The translations under genes were made by a program, and so were the position numbers. Of a stretch of 9,577 bases of DNA, positions 1-5,812 are shown piece after piece. The stretch's first letter is position 1; each line of letters begins with the position of its first letter. The notes beneath the pieces were generated by a model. That model had not been told where the DNA came from, searched no databases, and was given only the letters and a program-made list of their open reading frames with translations. The DNA is from Microcaldota archaeon (GTDB lineage: Archaea; Micrarchaeota; Micrarchaeia; Micrarchaeales; Micrarchaeaceae). The stretch lies in NCBI GenBank assembly GCA_021810685.1, contig JAJZII010000013.1, forward strand, positions 1 to 9,577, given 5' to 3'.

Positions 1-327
1 CTGCCGTGGCTTGATACGATTGCGGGGGTGATGCTGTTCATGGCTTTCCTCGCCGAAGCCGCATACCTAATGGGCCACGCCGAAGCAGGTCTTGCCGCAT
101 ACGTGCATGATGTGTCTTCGGCTCTAGCGTCAAACGCGTCCGTGCAGAGCGCATCGTACATGTTGGCAGAGGGTAATGCCTCAGCGGCTGCATTGGAGGC
201 GACCGGCATGGATGTGACAAAACTAGTACCTGAAGGCTATCCTGGCGCTGCAAACCATACCTACAACGGTTCCAGATTGGTCGTAATCGACGGGTCAATT
301 TATATCATACACTCTGAAGGCGGATGA
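1..327 (+). CDS. Pilin-like secreted/membrane-anchored protein, 5' end cut by window
   Basis: The reading frame is open from base 1, so the gene probably starts upstream; the first start codon inside the window is a GTG at 28. The visible 108 residues begin with a hydrophobic stretch (TIAGVMLFMAFLAEAAYLMG) that looks like one membrane segment or the hydrophobic stalk of a type IV pilin. A small polar domain follows, with four N-glycosylation sequons (NAS, NAS, NHT, NGS). The stop at 325-327 lies one base before the ATG of the next gene, so the two are probably one transcript. Similar single-hydrophobic-segment proteins encoded in series are typical of archaeal minor pilins or pseudopilins. 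No family was recognised, and the leader peptide that would prove a pilin is not visible. Its role is inferred from architecture and neighbours only. Confidence 0.6.
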   Translation: MPWLDTIAGVMLFMAFLAEAAYLMGHAEAGLAAYVHDVSSALASNASVQSASYMLAEGNASAAALEATGMDVTKLVPEGYPGAANHTYNGSRLVVIDGSIYIIHSEGG

Positions 328-328
328 A

Positions 329-1627
329 ATGGAGCTCCAATCTTCAATAGAATTTATGCTGCTGCTTGCAGCGGTGGCCGGGCTTAGCATCGCGGTACTT
401 GGCATGTATGCCCACAGCATCTCTTCGCAGAAGGCGGCTCTCTCGGCCATGCTCGCTGTCAATTCGACACAAGCCAATATCACTCCCCCGTCGCAGACTT
501 ACCGCGGACCTTACATAGACGTGCCGTCGGTGTCATTCGTGAACCGCAGCAACGTGATGCTGGTCATGTTATCAGGCGACGGAGCATCGCTGCGGTATAT
601 CGGCGTGAAATCTGCCACGTCTGAAATGACTCCGCAATACTATAGAAACGTCAGCATAAACGGATTGGAGGTGCTCGAATTCGGGTTTGTGCCAATGGAA
701 CCGGGTCAGCAGGAAATAAAGCTCACCTACTATGGCGCGCAAGGGGCAGAGCACAACATCACTGCGAGCACATACGCCACATATGCATTGGCTGGTCAGA
801 ACGCCACCGCTCCGAGCCCCTACACTGCCTCGATAAGGGCGCTCAGCGAGCTGCTAATGTTCAACGTAACCGACGGCTCCCCTATCTATACGGTAACTGA
901 GCATAGCCACTGCAGCTATCTGGACTGGCAGGGCCAGCAGCTGTCCATATCACAGCAGTGCGGCAACGCAAAGTGGTATTACTGGATGTTCTCCGACAGC
1001 TGCTACTACAGTGCCAACCCTGTGATGACATCGACCACCTGCGTCTACCTGAATCCCGCCGGCACATCGGTGAATGGCATAAGCAGCTATCCAGGCAAAG
1101 CGTTCAATATAACGCTAACCATGGAAAATCAGACCCTGAACCTGCATTCAAATCTCACGGCTTTGGATGTGCCTTCTACTGTATACCTACAATCAGGCAC
1201 CATTGCCGGAAACGCTGTGGCCTCGGGAAGCGTTTCATACACTGGACCGCAACCAAGCTCGCAGTATGTCGTACGGCTGCGCAACGGCAACGCAGTGCTC
1301 GTCAACCAGACCGACTATTATACCTACGAGCAGGCCTACACCAGTCTGTTGAGCACAATGGCGTACTACAACAACACCGGCCCTGGCGGCGATTCGTCAG
1401 CACAGCAGGCAATCTCGTCATATAATATCGCTTCTTCTGATTTTGCCGATGCCCTGCCGTCTGGAACAGGAGACTGCACGCTCTCCCGCGAGAATGGCTC
1501 AATATACTTTGTGTGCCCTCCATATGCCCCATTTACGTTCTCGAACATTACCGCATACATACACGATGCTCATGACCAATCGATATCAGCACAAGGTTCG
1601 ACCGTATACATAAGGCGCTCAACATGA
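329..1627 (+). CDS. Large pilin-like surface protein with class III-type signal, heavily N-glycosylated
   Basis: A 432-residue protein. The N-terminus carries QSSIEFMLLL (residues 4-13), close to the archaeal class III signal peptide pattern Q-x-S-x-E-Y/F followed by a hydrophobic helix (to about residue 27). In that family a prepilin peptidase cuts just before the Q and the glutamate helps subunit assembly. The remaining ~400 residues are predicted extracellular and rich in Ser, Thr, Tyr and Asn. I count 14 N-x-S/T sequons (Asn 45, 50, 72, 107, 143, 158, 179, 260, 267, 275, 326, 348, 389, 406) and six cysteines (195, 211, 225, 238, 383, 396), enough for three disulfides. The ATG at 329 is one base after the previous stop; the end overlaps the next gene by ATGA. 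The globular part resembles no domain I know. An adhesin-like or tip pilin is one inference; a secreted S-layer-associated protein is the alternative. Confidence 0.75.
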   Translation: MELQSSIEFMLLLAAVAGLSIAVLGMYAHSISSQKAALSAMLAVNSTQANITPPSQTYRGPYIDVPSVSFVNRSNVMLVMLSGDGASLRYIGVKSATSEMTPQYYRNVSINGLEVLEFGFVPMEPGQQEIKLTYYGAQGAEHNITASTYATYALAGQNATAPSPYTASIRALSELLMFNVTDGSPIYTVTEHSHCSYLDWQGQQLSISQQCGNAKWYYWMFSDSCYYSANPVMTSTTCVYLNPAGTSVNGISSYPGKAFNITLTMENQTLNLHSNLTALDVPSTVYLQSGTIAGNAVASGSVSYTGPQPSSQYVVRLRNGNAVLVNQTDYYTYEQAYTSLLSTMAYYNNTGPGGDSSAQQAISSYNIASSDFADALPSGTGDCTLSRENGSIYFVCPPYAPFTFSNITAYIHDAHDQSISAQGSTVYIRRST

Positions 1628-2013
1628 AGGCCCAACTCGCAATACTCGAGTCGCTGATAGCACTCTCCATCGGCAGTGCCGCAGTCTCTTCTGTGGTATA
1701 CGCAGCATACGTGCATCAATCCGAGGGAATGCAGGGAACGGTTCTGCACAATGCGATGTTCGACATTGTCGGGGTGACGTACAGAAACGCGACTTTTGGC
1801 TCCTGCATAGCAGCATGGGACAAAACGTGCGTGGCGCAGTATCTAGATGCATTCAGAAGAGTGTACTCGCTGCAGTATGCGTCGCTGCAATACGGGAACC
1901 GTTCAGTTGCCACGGGGCGGCTGAAAGCATGCGAACGCACAATAAACTACTGCATCCCAATAGGCGGCAACCTGACTTACAGAGAAGTCTGCTACGTGCT
2001 CTGTGGTGGCTGA
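1624..2013 (+). CDS. Small pilin-like protein with six cysteines
   Basis: A 129-residue protein starting at an ATG that overlaps the preceding stop (ATGA), which suggests coupled translation. The N-terminus (MKAQLAILESLIALSIG) has a lysine, then a hydrophobic helix to about residue 30 with a glutamate at position 9, like the N-terminal helix of type IV pilin-related proteins. The remainder is a small domain with three N-glycosylation sequons (NAT 55, NRS 92, NLT 116) and six cysteines (61, 69, 103, 110, 123, 127) that could form three disulfides outside the cell. No specific family was recognised. Placement between two other single-helix surface proteins supports a minor pilin or pseudopilin, but the signal-peptidase site is not clear-cut. 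Confidence 0.7.
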   Translation: MKAQLAILESLIALSIGSAAVSSVVYAAYVHQSEGMQGTVLHNAMFDIVGVTYRNATFGSCIAAWDKTCVAQYLDAFRRVYSLQYASLQYGNRSVATGRLKACERTINYCIPIGGNLTYREVCYVLCGG

Positions 2014-2014
2014 G

Positions 2015-2350
2015 ATGGCGTTTTTCGGCATCATGGTAATAGTTTCCGTGGCGATAGCCGTAGCGGTGCTCCATTCAGTGCTTCTGTTATCCAGCTCTGC
2101 CTCAGCGGTGCAATCACAAGCAAACGAATACTCGGCAATGGTTTCGGTTGAAGCGTTTGCAGAGGCAATAAACGAGACATTCCCAAGCTCTGGCGGCGCC
2201 CCAGCGCTCTCAAACTGGCGCGTGGCGTTACATACATCGGCTGCAGCGGACCAGTTGAATGTAAGCATATCCGACAACTACATCCTGGTGCGCGCGGTAT
2301 CGAACCCAGACGTCTATGCTGCAGTACTTCTGCCGAGCAAAACCAGTTAG
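2015..2350 (+). CDS. Small pilin-like membrane-anchored protein
   Basis: A 111-residue protein from the ATG at 2015; in-frame GTGs at 2003 and 2006 would add four or three residues. I prefer 2015 because GGTGG (2005-2009) lies a suitable distance upstream as a ribosome binding site, and because the one-base gap after the previous stop copies the first junction of the cassette. The N-terminus is a strong hydrophobic helix (MAFFGIMVIVSVAIAVAVLHS), then a Ser/Ala-rich stalk (SSSASAVQSQANEYS) and a short domain with two sequons (NET, NVS). There are no cysteines. The helix-plus-stalk layout is that of pilin-like proteins, but no family was recognised. It is the last gene of the cassette; a 71-bp gap with a new promoter follows. 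Confidence 0.65.
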   Translation: MAFFGIMVIVSVAIAVAVLHSVLLLSSSASAVQSQANEYSAMVSVEAFAEAINETFPSSGGAPALSNWRVALHTSAAADQLNVSISDNYILVRAVSNPDVYAAVLLPSKTS

Positions 2351-2380
2351 TGGAAACGCAGCGTTAAGCGCCATGCAAAC

Positions 2381-2393
2381 AAATAAATATTTT
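2381..2393 (+). promoter_or_regulatory. TATA box of the toxin-antitoxin operon
   Basis: The A/T run AAATAAATATTTT is the most TATA-like sequence in the gap between the pilin-like cassette and the antitoxin. Its centre (about 2387) predicts transcription starting near 2413, which would leave a leader of only about 9 bases before the ATG at 2422. Near-leaderless messages are common in archaea. The assignment rests on sequence and position only. Confidence 0.55.
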
Positions 2394-2394
2394 T

Positions 2395-2423
2395 GTAATA
2401 CAATACATATTACGTGATGTAAT
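2395..2423. promoter_or_regulatory. Candidate antitoxin operator: three GTAAT/ATTAC half-sites
   Basis: GTAATA (2395-2400) and TATTAC (2408-2413) form a perfect 6-bp inverted repeat with a 7-base spacer. A third half-site, GTAAT (2419-2423), pairs with ATTAC (2409-2413) as another inverted repeat with a 5-base spacer and runs into the antitoxin start codon. The cluster covers the expected transcription start. Ribbon-helix-helix antitoxins usually bind short inverted half-sites in their own promoter, so autoregulation is the likely reading. No binding data can be seen here. Confidence 0.45.
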
Positions 2424-2649
2424 GCAAGATACAACCACCATATCGGTGCGCATACCGAAGCGCCTGAGGGCTGAAATAAGAAAGCTCGGGATAAGCCCCT
2501 CCAAGCTGGTGCGTAAGGCGTTTGAAACGGAAATAAAGGAGCATGCGCTGAAAGAGGTAAAGGTGGAGTTGGAGAAGCACAAGAAGGCACTGGCTCGCAT
2601 CTCGCTCGCTAATATCTTGAAGGACGTGAGGGAAGATAGGGCGAGATGA
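2422..2649 (+). CDS. Ribbon-helix-helix (CopG/VapB-like) antitoxin
   Basis: A 75-residue protein. Residues 4-12 (TTTISVRIP) form the N-terminal beta strand that inserts into the DNA major groove in ribbon-helix-helix dimers. Helix A is about 13-22 (KRLRAEIRKL), then a turn with G23, and helix B about 25-40 (SPSKLVRKAFETEIKE). The rest (41-75) is a charged helix that in VapB-type proteins wraps around and blocks the toxin. The stop TGA is followed at once by the GTG of the PIN-domain gene, so this is the first gene of a two-gene toxin-antitoxin operon. It should neutralise the downstream ribonuclease and repress the promoter, whose inverted repeats overlap its start codon. The family call is firm; the exact subfamily is not determined. 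Confidence 0.88.
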   Translation: MQDTTTISVRIPKRLRAEIRKLGISPSKLVRKAFETEIKEHALKEVKVELEKHKKALARISLANILKDVREDRAR

Positions 2650-3069
2650 GTGGAATACCTTTTTGATTCGTCGGCGATATTCGGGCTGGTGAAAGAGCAC
2701 AAGATAGAGCTTCTTGCCCGCGGCCATACTATCTCGCTTGCGCAGTACGAGCTTGGTAATATAATATGGAAGGAGGTTCATCTGCGCCGCAGCCTCTCCG
2801 AAAACGAGGCGGTGGGTCTGCTATCAAGCATCTACACAATACTTGCCGTGCTGGACGTCGAAGACTCCTTTGCCGACGCCGAGGAAATTCTCGGTATTGC
2901 GGCGAAACTCGGCATCACCTTCTACGACGCTGCATACCTTCATTGTGCGAAGCGCCTGGCCCTACCACTGATAACGCTGGACGAAAGGCTCGTAAAGAAA
3001 TCGGAGGGCATCGCGCAATCGATGCTGATGGAAGAGATGCCTGGGTATGGTAACACTCAGAAGACGTGA
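2650..3069 (+). CDS. PIN-domain ribonuclease toxin (VapC family)
   Basis: A 139-residue protein with the PIN fold signature. The four acidic residues expected to bind the catalytic metal are D6 (in YLFDSSAIF), E34 (in AQYELGNIIWKE), D93 (in TFYDAAYLHCA) and D111 (in ITLDERL), all in the usual order and spacing. VapC toxins cut specific RNAs, often tRNAs or rRNA, when released from the antitoxin. The start is a GTG directly after the antitoxin TGA; no ATG in this frame precedes D6, so the toxin depends on translation of the antitoxin. The length is ordinary for the family and all catalytic residues are intact, so the toxin is probably active. The last 13 bases overlap the end of the convergent TPR-AAA gene. 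Confidence 0.92.
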   Translation: MEYLFDSSAIFGLVKEHKIELLARGHTISLAQYELGNIIWKEVHLRRSLSENEAVGLLSSIYTILAVLDVEDSFADAEEILGIAAKLGITFYDAAYLHCAKRLALPLITLDERLVKKSEGIAQSMLMEEMPGYGNTQKT

Positions 3070-4571
3070 AGCGCCCACCAGCGCACGAACTTCTTCATGC
3101 GGACCCTGTTCGGGCTGGTGTTCCTCTTTATATCTTTTATCATCGTCTTGTAAAGGAGCTTCTCCTGCGGATCGAGCTTGCCCTCCTTGACTATCTCCTG
3201 CTTCTTTCCCTCGACTATCTGCGTCTCCGTCTTGCTTATGACATCCTTCTTGACCATCAGGTACCACTCATCGAGCGAGCTGCCTGAGCTGTCCTTGTCC
3301 TTGAGAACCTTGAGCATATCCGTCATTGTCAGCTTCCTGCTCTTCTTCCGCGAGTACTCATGGAGCAGCGGTAGCATAGCTGCCTTGTCGCAGATACGGT
3401 CTATATCGGCCGGCGAATAGCCGGTCGTGGCCCTTGCCAAACGCCCATAGTTCAGTCTGGACCTCGGTTTGTTCCTCGTCGCAAATTCGAACATCTTCTT
3501 TCTGTCCCTATACTTCGGCGGCGCGATGTAAACGCTGTCGCCGAACCTGCCGCTTCGCTTGAGCGCCGGGTCTATGTCCCACGGCGAGTTGGTCGCGCCT
3601 ATGACAAAAAGGCCCTCGGGGTTTTCCTCCAGTCCGTTCATCTCTACAAGGAACTGGTTCACTGCCAGCCTGAGAGCCGAGCTATCGCCTCCTTCACCTC
3701 CTCCTCCTCCGCGCTTCACTCCGAGGGCGTCGAGCTCGTCGAAGAACAGTATTGCCGGCGTGTTCTGTCTCGCCTGCTCGAATATCTGGTGCAGGTTCTT
3801 CTCCGTGTTGCCGGTGAACATATCAACTATCTGGTTTATCCTAGCCACGTGAAACTTGGCGTTGGCCTCGCCAGCTATGGCCTTGACTATGTATGTCTTG
3901 CCGTTCCCTGGCGGCCCGTAGAGAAGCAATCCAACGCCTAACTTCTTTCCGTACCTCTTGAATAGCTCTGGCTGTTGTATCGCCAGCACGACGTTGTCAT
4001 GCAGGTACTGTTTCATCTTCTCGAGACCGACCACACTGTCAAACTTTATGTTGGACTTGAAGAAGGCTATGTGCTTTATCTGGCCCTCTTCTATGACGTC
4101 GCGGTCCTCCTGCACCACATCCTTCTGCTTGGCCGATACCGGCAGCTGCTGCTCGAGCTGCTTCCCGCTGTCTATGTGTATAAGCGAGTCTATGTGCTCC
4201 AGCCTGTTCTTTGCCTCAGCGTAATCAGGATTTATTGAAAGGGACTTCTCGTACCAGTATCGCGCGCCTATAAGGTCGTTGCTCGTCTCGGAGATATCCC
4301 CGAATAGGAGCGGCGCGTCGGCGCTCTGCGGCTGCAGCTCCATGACCTTCTCCAGGTCATGTTTCGCTCCGTCATAGTTGTGCAGTATACGGTTGGTCAG
4401 CGCACGGTTGAAATAAGCATCGGCATAGCTGGGATTTACTGTCACCGCTTCGGTGAACTCTTTCACGGCGTCGTCGAACTTGCTGGCCTCGAAGAAGGCA
4501 TTGCCCTTCTTCCAGTGCTCCTTGGCCTGCTGGTTCATATCAGGCACGCCGGTACTGCTGCTCTCCGCCAT
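3057..4571 (-). CDS. TPR-AAA ATPase (Vps4/Cdc48-like AAA module with TPR N-domain)
   Basis: A 504-residue protein from the ATG at 4571. Residues 14-47, 48-81 and 82-115 are three 34-residue tetratricopeptide repeats, each ending in Asn/Gln-Pro, with a partial fourth to about 130. A linker leads to one AAA module. It has Walker A GPPGNGKT (219-226), a pore-loop region MFTGNTEKN (251-259), Walker B ILFFDELD (274-281), a glycine-rich loop (288-295), sensor 1 N328, second-region-of-homology arginines R339 and R342, and GYSPADI (384-390) as the sensor 2 region. All ATPase residues are present, so it should form an active ring that remodels proteins in the cytoplasm, with the TPRs recruiting a partner or substrate. 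The C-terminal ~75 residues are charged, helical and unassigned. The frame is open for 47 more codons upstream, but these lie over the promoter and the RNase HI end and do not look conserved. Confidence 0.9.
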   Translation of the reverse strand: MAESSSTGVPDMNQQAKEHWKKGNAFFEASKFDDAVKEFTEAVTVNPSYADAYFNRALTNRILHNYDGAKHDLEKVMELQPQSADAPLLFGDISETSNDLIGARYWYEKSLSINPDYAEAKNRLEHIDSLIHIDSGKQLEQQLPVSAKQKDVVQEDRDVIEEGQIKHIAFFKSNIKFDSVVGLEKMKQYLHDNVVLAIQQPELFKRYGKKLGVGLLLYGPPGNGKTYIVKAIAGEANAKFHVARINQIVDMFTGNTEKNLHQIFEQARQNTPAILFFDELDALGVKRGGGGGEGGDSSALRLAVNQFLVEMNGLEENPEGLFVIGATNSPWDIDPALKRSGRFGDSVYIAPPKYRDRKKMFEFATRNKPRSRLNYGRLARATTGYSPADIDRICDKAAMLPLLHEYSRKKSRKLTMTDMLKVLKDKDSSGSSLDEWYLMVKKDVISKTETQIVEGKKQEIVKEGKLDPQEKLLYKTMIKDIKRNTSPNRVRMKKFVRWWALHVF

Positions 4572-4589
4572 CTCAATCACAACGCAGTT

Positions 4590-4612
4590 GGCCGATCGGC
4601 CCAGATAAAATA
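4590..4612 (-). promoter_or_regulatory. TPR-AAA promoter: TATA box plus 12-bp palindrome
   Basis: Read on the minus strand, TATTTTAT (4605-4612) is a good TATA box. Its centre predicts a start near 4582, giving a leader of about 11 bases before the ATG at 4571. Between the box and that start lies the perfect palindrome GGCCGATCGGCC (4590-4601). A repressor bound there would block the polymerase, so it is a candidate operator. The ATPase may therefore be transcribed separately from RNase HI although both are on one strand. Confidence 0.5.
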
Positions 4613-4626
4613 CCAATGTCAGATAT

Positions 4627-5073
4627 TTAGCCCTTTTCTTGCTCCTTCCTGTCGAGAAGCTCGTTGAGGCGCGCGTCGACGTAGCGTATTCCTTCGTGCT
4701 CTCTTGGCACATTGCGGAACCTGACCGACCTGAAAATACCTGTCAGTACGACGACCGCCCTGTTCATCTCCGCCATCGCCGGGGCCTTGACCTTGTACAT
4801 TCCCGTCAGCTGCCGCACCACGAGCTGGCTGTCCGAATATACTTCTATGTCTACGCTTCTTGGGCTCTTCAGGTTGGTTTTGCACCACTGCAGTGCCAAT
4901 ATCACAGCCCTGTACTCTGCGTAGTTGTTCGTGTTAGTGCCGTTGTAGGCACTGTGGCTCTTCCTTAGCCTGCCACTGCCGTCGTAGACTGCAAAGCCCG
5001 AAGCGCTCTCGCCTGGATTTCCGCGCGCAGCCCCATCGGTGTAGATTGTTATAGTCTCCAGTGCAGCACCCAT
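4627..5073 (-). CDS. rnhA: Ribonuclease HI
   Basis: A 148-residue enzyme that cuts the RNA strand of RNA/DNA hybrids, acting on Okazaki primers and R-loops. All four catalytic acids are visible (numbered from the longer TTG start; subtract 6 for the ATG): D19 in YTDGAARGNPG, E59 in NNYAEYRAVILAL, D87 in VYSDSQLVVRQL, and D139 in GIRYVDARLNELLD after the usual VPRE. The length is typical of single-domain archaeal and bacterial type 1 enzymes. I chose the ATG at 5073: a TATA-like element (5094-5101) sits about 25 bp upstream, fitting a leaderless message. The TTG at 5091 would add six residues but lies almost on the box. It is divergent from the AMMECR1 gene and 55 bp from the TPR-AAA gene. Confidence 0.92.
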   Translation of the reverse strand: MGAALETITIYTDGAARGNPGESASGFAVYDGSGRLRKSHSAYNGTNTNNYAEYRAVILALQWCKTNLKSPRSVDIEVYSDSQLVVRQLTGMYKVKAPAMAEMNRAVVVLTGIFRSVRFRNVPREHEGIRYVDARLNELLDRKEQEKG

Positions 5074-5093
5074 GTAGTTTCTCTTCGGCAAGG

Positions 5094-5101
5094 ATTTTAA
5101 A
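5094..5101. promoter_or_regulatory. Shared TATA element between divergent RNase HI and AMMECR1 genes
   Basis: ATTTTAAA contains the self-complementary core TTTAAA. Its centre is about 25 bp from the RNase HI ATG (5073) on one side and about 31 bp from the AMMECR1 ATG (5129) on the other. No other good TATA box lies in this 55-bp gap, so one element may serve both directions, each giving a leaderless or nearly leaderless message. Confidence 0.4.
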
Positions 5102-5128
5102 GATGCTAGCCGATATGTAATCGTTACG

Positions 5129-5737
5129 ATGCACTTCTATTCCCTGGCCGATGGCAATGAGCTTGTCCGTGCCGCGAGAGCTGCGATAGAACTCTACCTG
5201 AAGAACCCGAAGTTCGATAAGGCGGTCGTCGAGAGGGAGCTCTTAAAGTTCAGGGAACGTCACGGGGTCTTCGTCACGCTGTACTACCACCCAATGGACC
5301 AGCTACGCGGCTGCATAGGGTTTCCCAAGCCGGTCGGCGGTGTGGGCCACGACGTGGTCGAGGCCGCGTTAGCTGCTGCATTCGAGGACCCTAGGTTTGT
5401 GCCTCTGTCGATGAAGGAGCTCGACGAGATTGCGATAGAAGTAAGCGTGCTCTCGGAGATGGTGCCGGTCGACGGCACGGAGCGCACGCGGCTCGGAGCG
5501 GTTAAGGTCGGCCGTGACGGACTCATGGTGCAGTACGGCATCAACAGCGGCCTTCTGCTCCCGATAGTGGCAGTGGAACAGCACTGGAACGCAAAGCAAT
5601 TCCTGAATGAGACGTGCGTGAAGGCAGGCCTGCCTGAGACCTACTGGACGCAGAAGAGCGTCAACCTATATAAATATGAAACTCAGGTATTTAGGGAGGA
5701 AAAGCCTAACGGCGAAATTATCGAAGTTAAGTTCTAG
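5129..5737 (+). CDS. AMMECR1-domain protein
   Basis: A 202-residue single-domain protein. The family hallmark LRGCIGFP is at 59-66. Other conserved pieces follow in order: DPRF (87-90), IEVSVLS (103-109), DGLMVQYG (130-137) and GLLLPIVAVEQHW (141-153), the last normally GLLLPQVA, so I146 replaces the usual Gln. Orthologues occur across archaea, bacteria and eukaryotes, and in many microbes the domain occurs with Memo and radical SAM proteins, though neither partner is in this window. The biochemical role is not settled; the invariant Arg and Cys in the hallmark suggest a ligand-binding or catalytic site. The ATG at 5129 follows a probable promoter closely, so the message may have almost no leader. 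The stop codon directly abuts the tRNA-Ile gene. Confidence 0.92.
   Translation: MHFYSLADGNELVRAARAAIELYLKNPKFDKAVVERELLKFRERHGVFVTLYYHPMDQLRGCIGFPKPVGGVGHDVVEAALAAAFEDPRFVPLSMKELDEIAIEVSVLSEMVPVDGTERTRLGAVKVGRDGLMVQYGINSGLLLPIVAVEQHWNAKQFLNETCVKAGLPETYWTQKSVNLYKYETQVFREEKPNGEIIEVKF
5667..5675 (+). promoter_or_regulatory. Candidate tRNA promoter inside the AMMECR1 coding region
   Basis: TATATAAAT is a strong archaeal TATA match, located in codons for the Asn-Leu-Tyr-Lys-Tyr part of AMMECR1. It would start transcription near 5697, about 40 bases before the tRNA. A weaker TATTTAG at 5688-5694 would give a shorter leader. Either could drive tRNA-Ile independently of the protein gene; cotranscription remains possible. 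Confidence 0.35.
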
Positions 5738-5812
5738 GGGCCCGTAGCTTAGCCTGGTTCGAGCGTCCGACTGATAATCGGGAGGTCGTGAGTTCAAATC
5801 TCACCGGGCCCA
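5738..5812 (+). tRNA. tRNA-Ile (anticodon GAU)
   Basis: A complete 75-base cloverleaf can be folded by hand. The acceptor stem GGGCCCG pairs fully with CGGGCCC, with discriminator A5812. The D stem is GCTT/GAGC with GG in the loop. The anticodon stem TCCGA/TCGGG encloses the loop CTGATAA with anticodon GAT. The variable loop has five bases, and the T stem GTGAG/CTCAC encloses TTCAAAT. There is no intron and no encoded CCA. The tRNA reads AUC and AUU isoleucine codons. Its first base directly follows the AMMECR1 stop codon, so the tRNA either shares that transcript and is cut out by RNase P, or starts from a promoter within the gene. Confidence 0.97.

Noticed and set aside
958..1425. 155-residue open frame inside the large pilin-like gene
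   Set aside because: It overlaps the gene in another frame, is rich in Arg, Gln and Cys, and shows no hydrophobic or family pattern.
1903..2277. 124-residue minus-strand open frame over the last two pilin-like genes
   Set aside because: It has no promoter or ribosome binding site, lies opposite two genes that fit the cassette, and resembles no family.
2650..3069. Toxin as a degraded PIN pseudogene because of its GTG start
   Set aside because: All four metal-binding acids and the normal length are present; GTG starts occur elsewhere in this window.
4572..4712. 47-codon N-terminal extension of the TPR-AAA reading frame
   Set aside because: It covers the TATA box, the palindrome and the end of RNase HI in another frame, and its residues look like a shadow of that gene. 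The ATG at 4571 follows a good promoter and precedes the TPRs.
5738..5812. tRNA with intron or as an integration (att) site
   Set aside because: The cloverleaf is complete without an intron. No second copy of the tRNA 3' end and no integrase are seen in the window.
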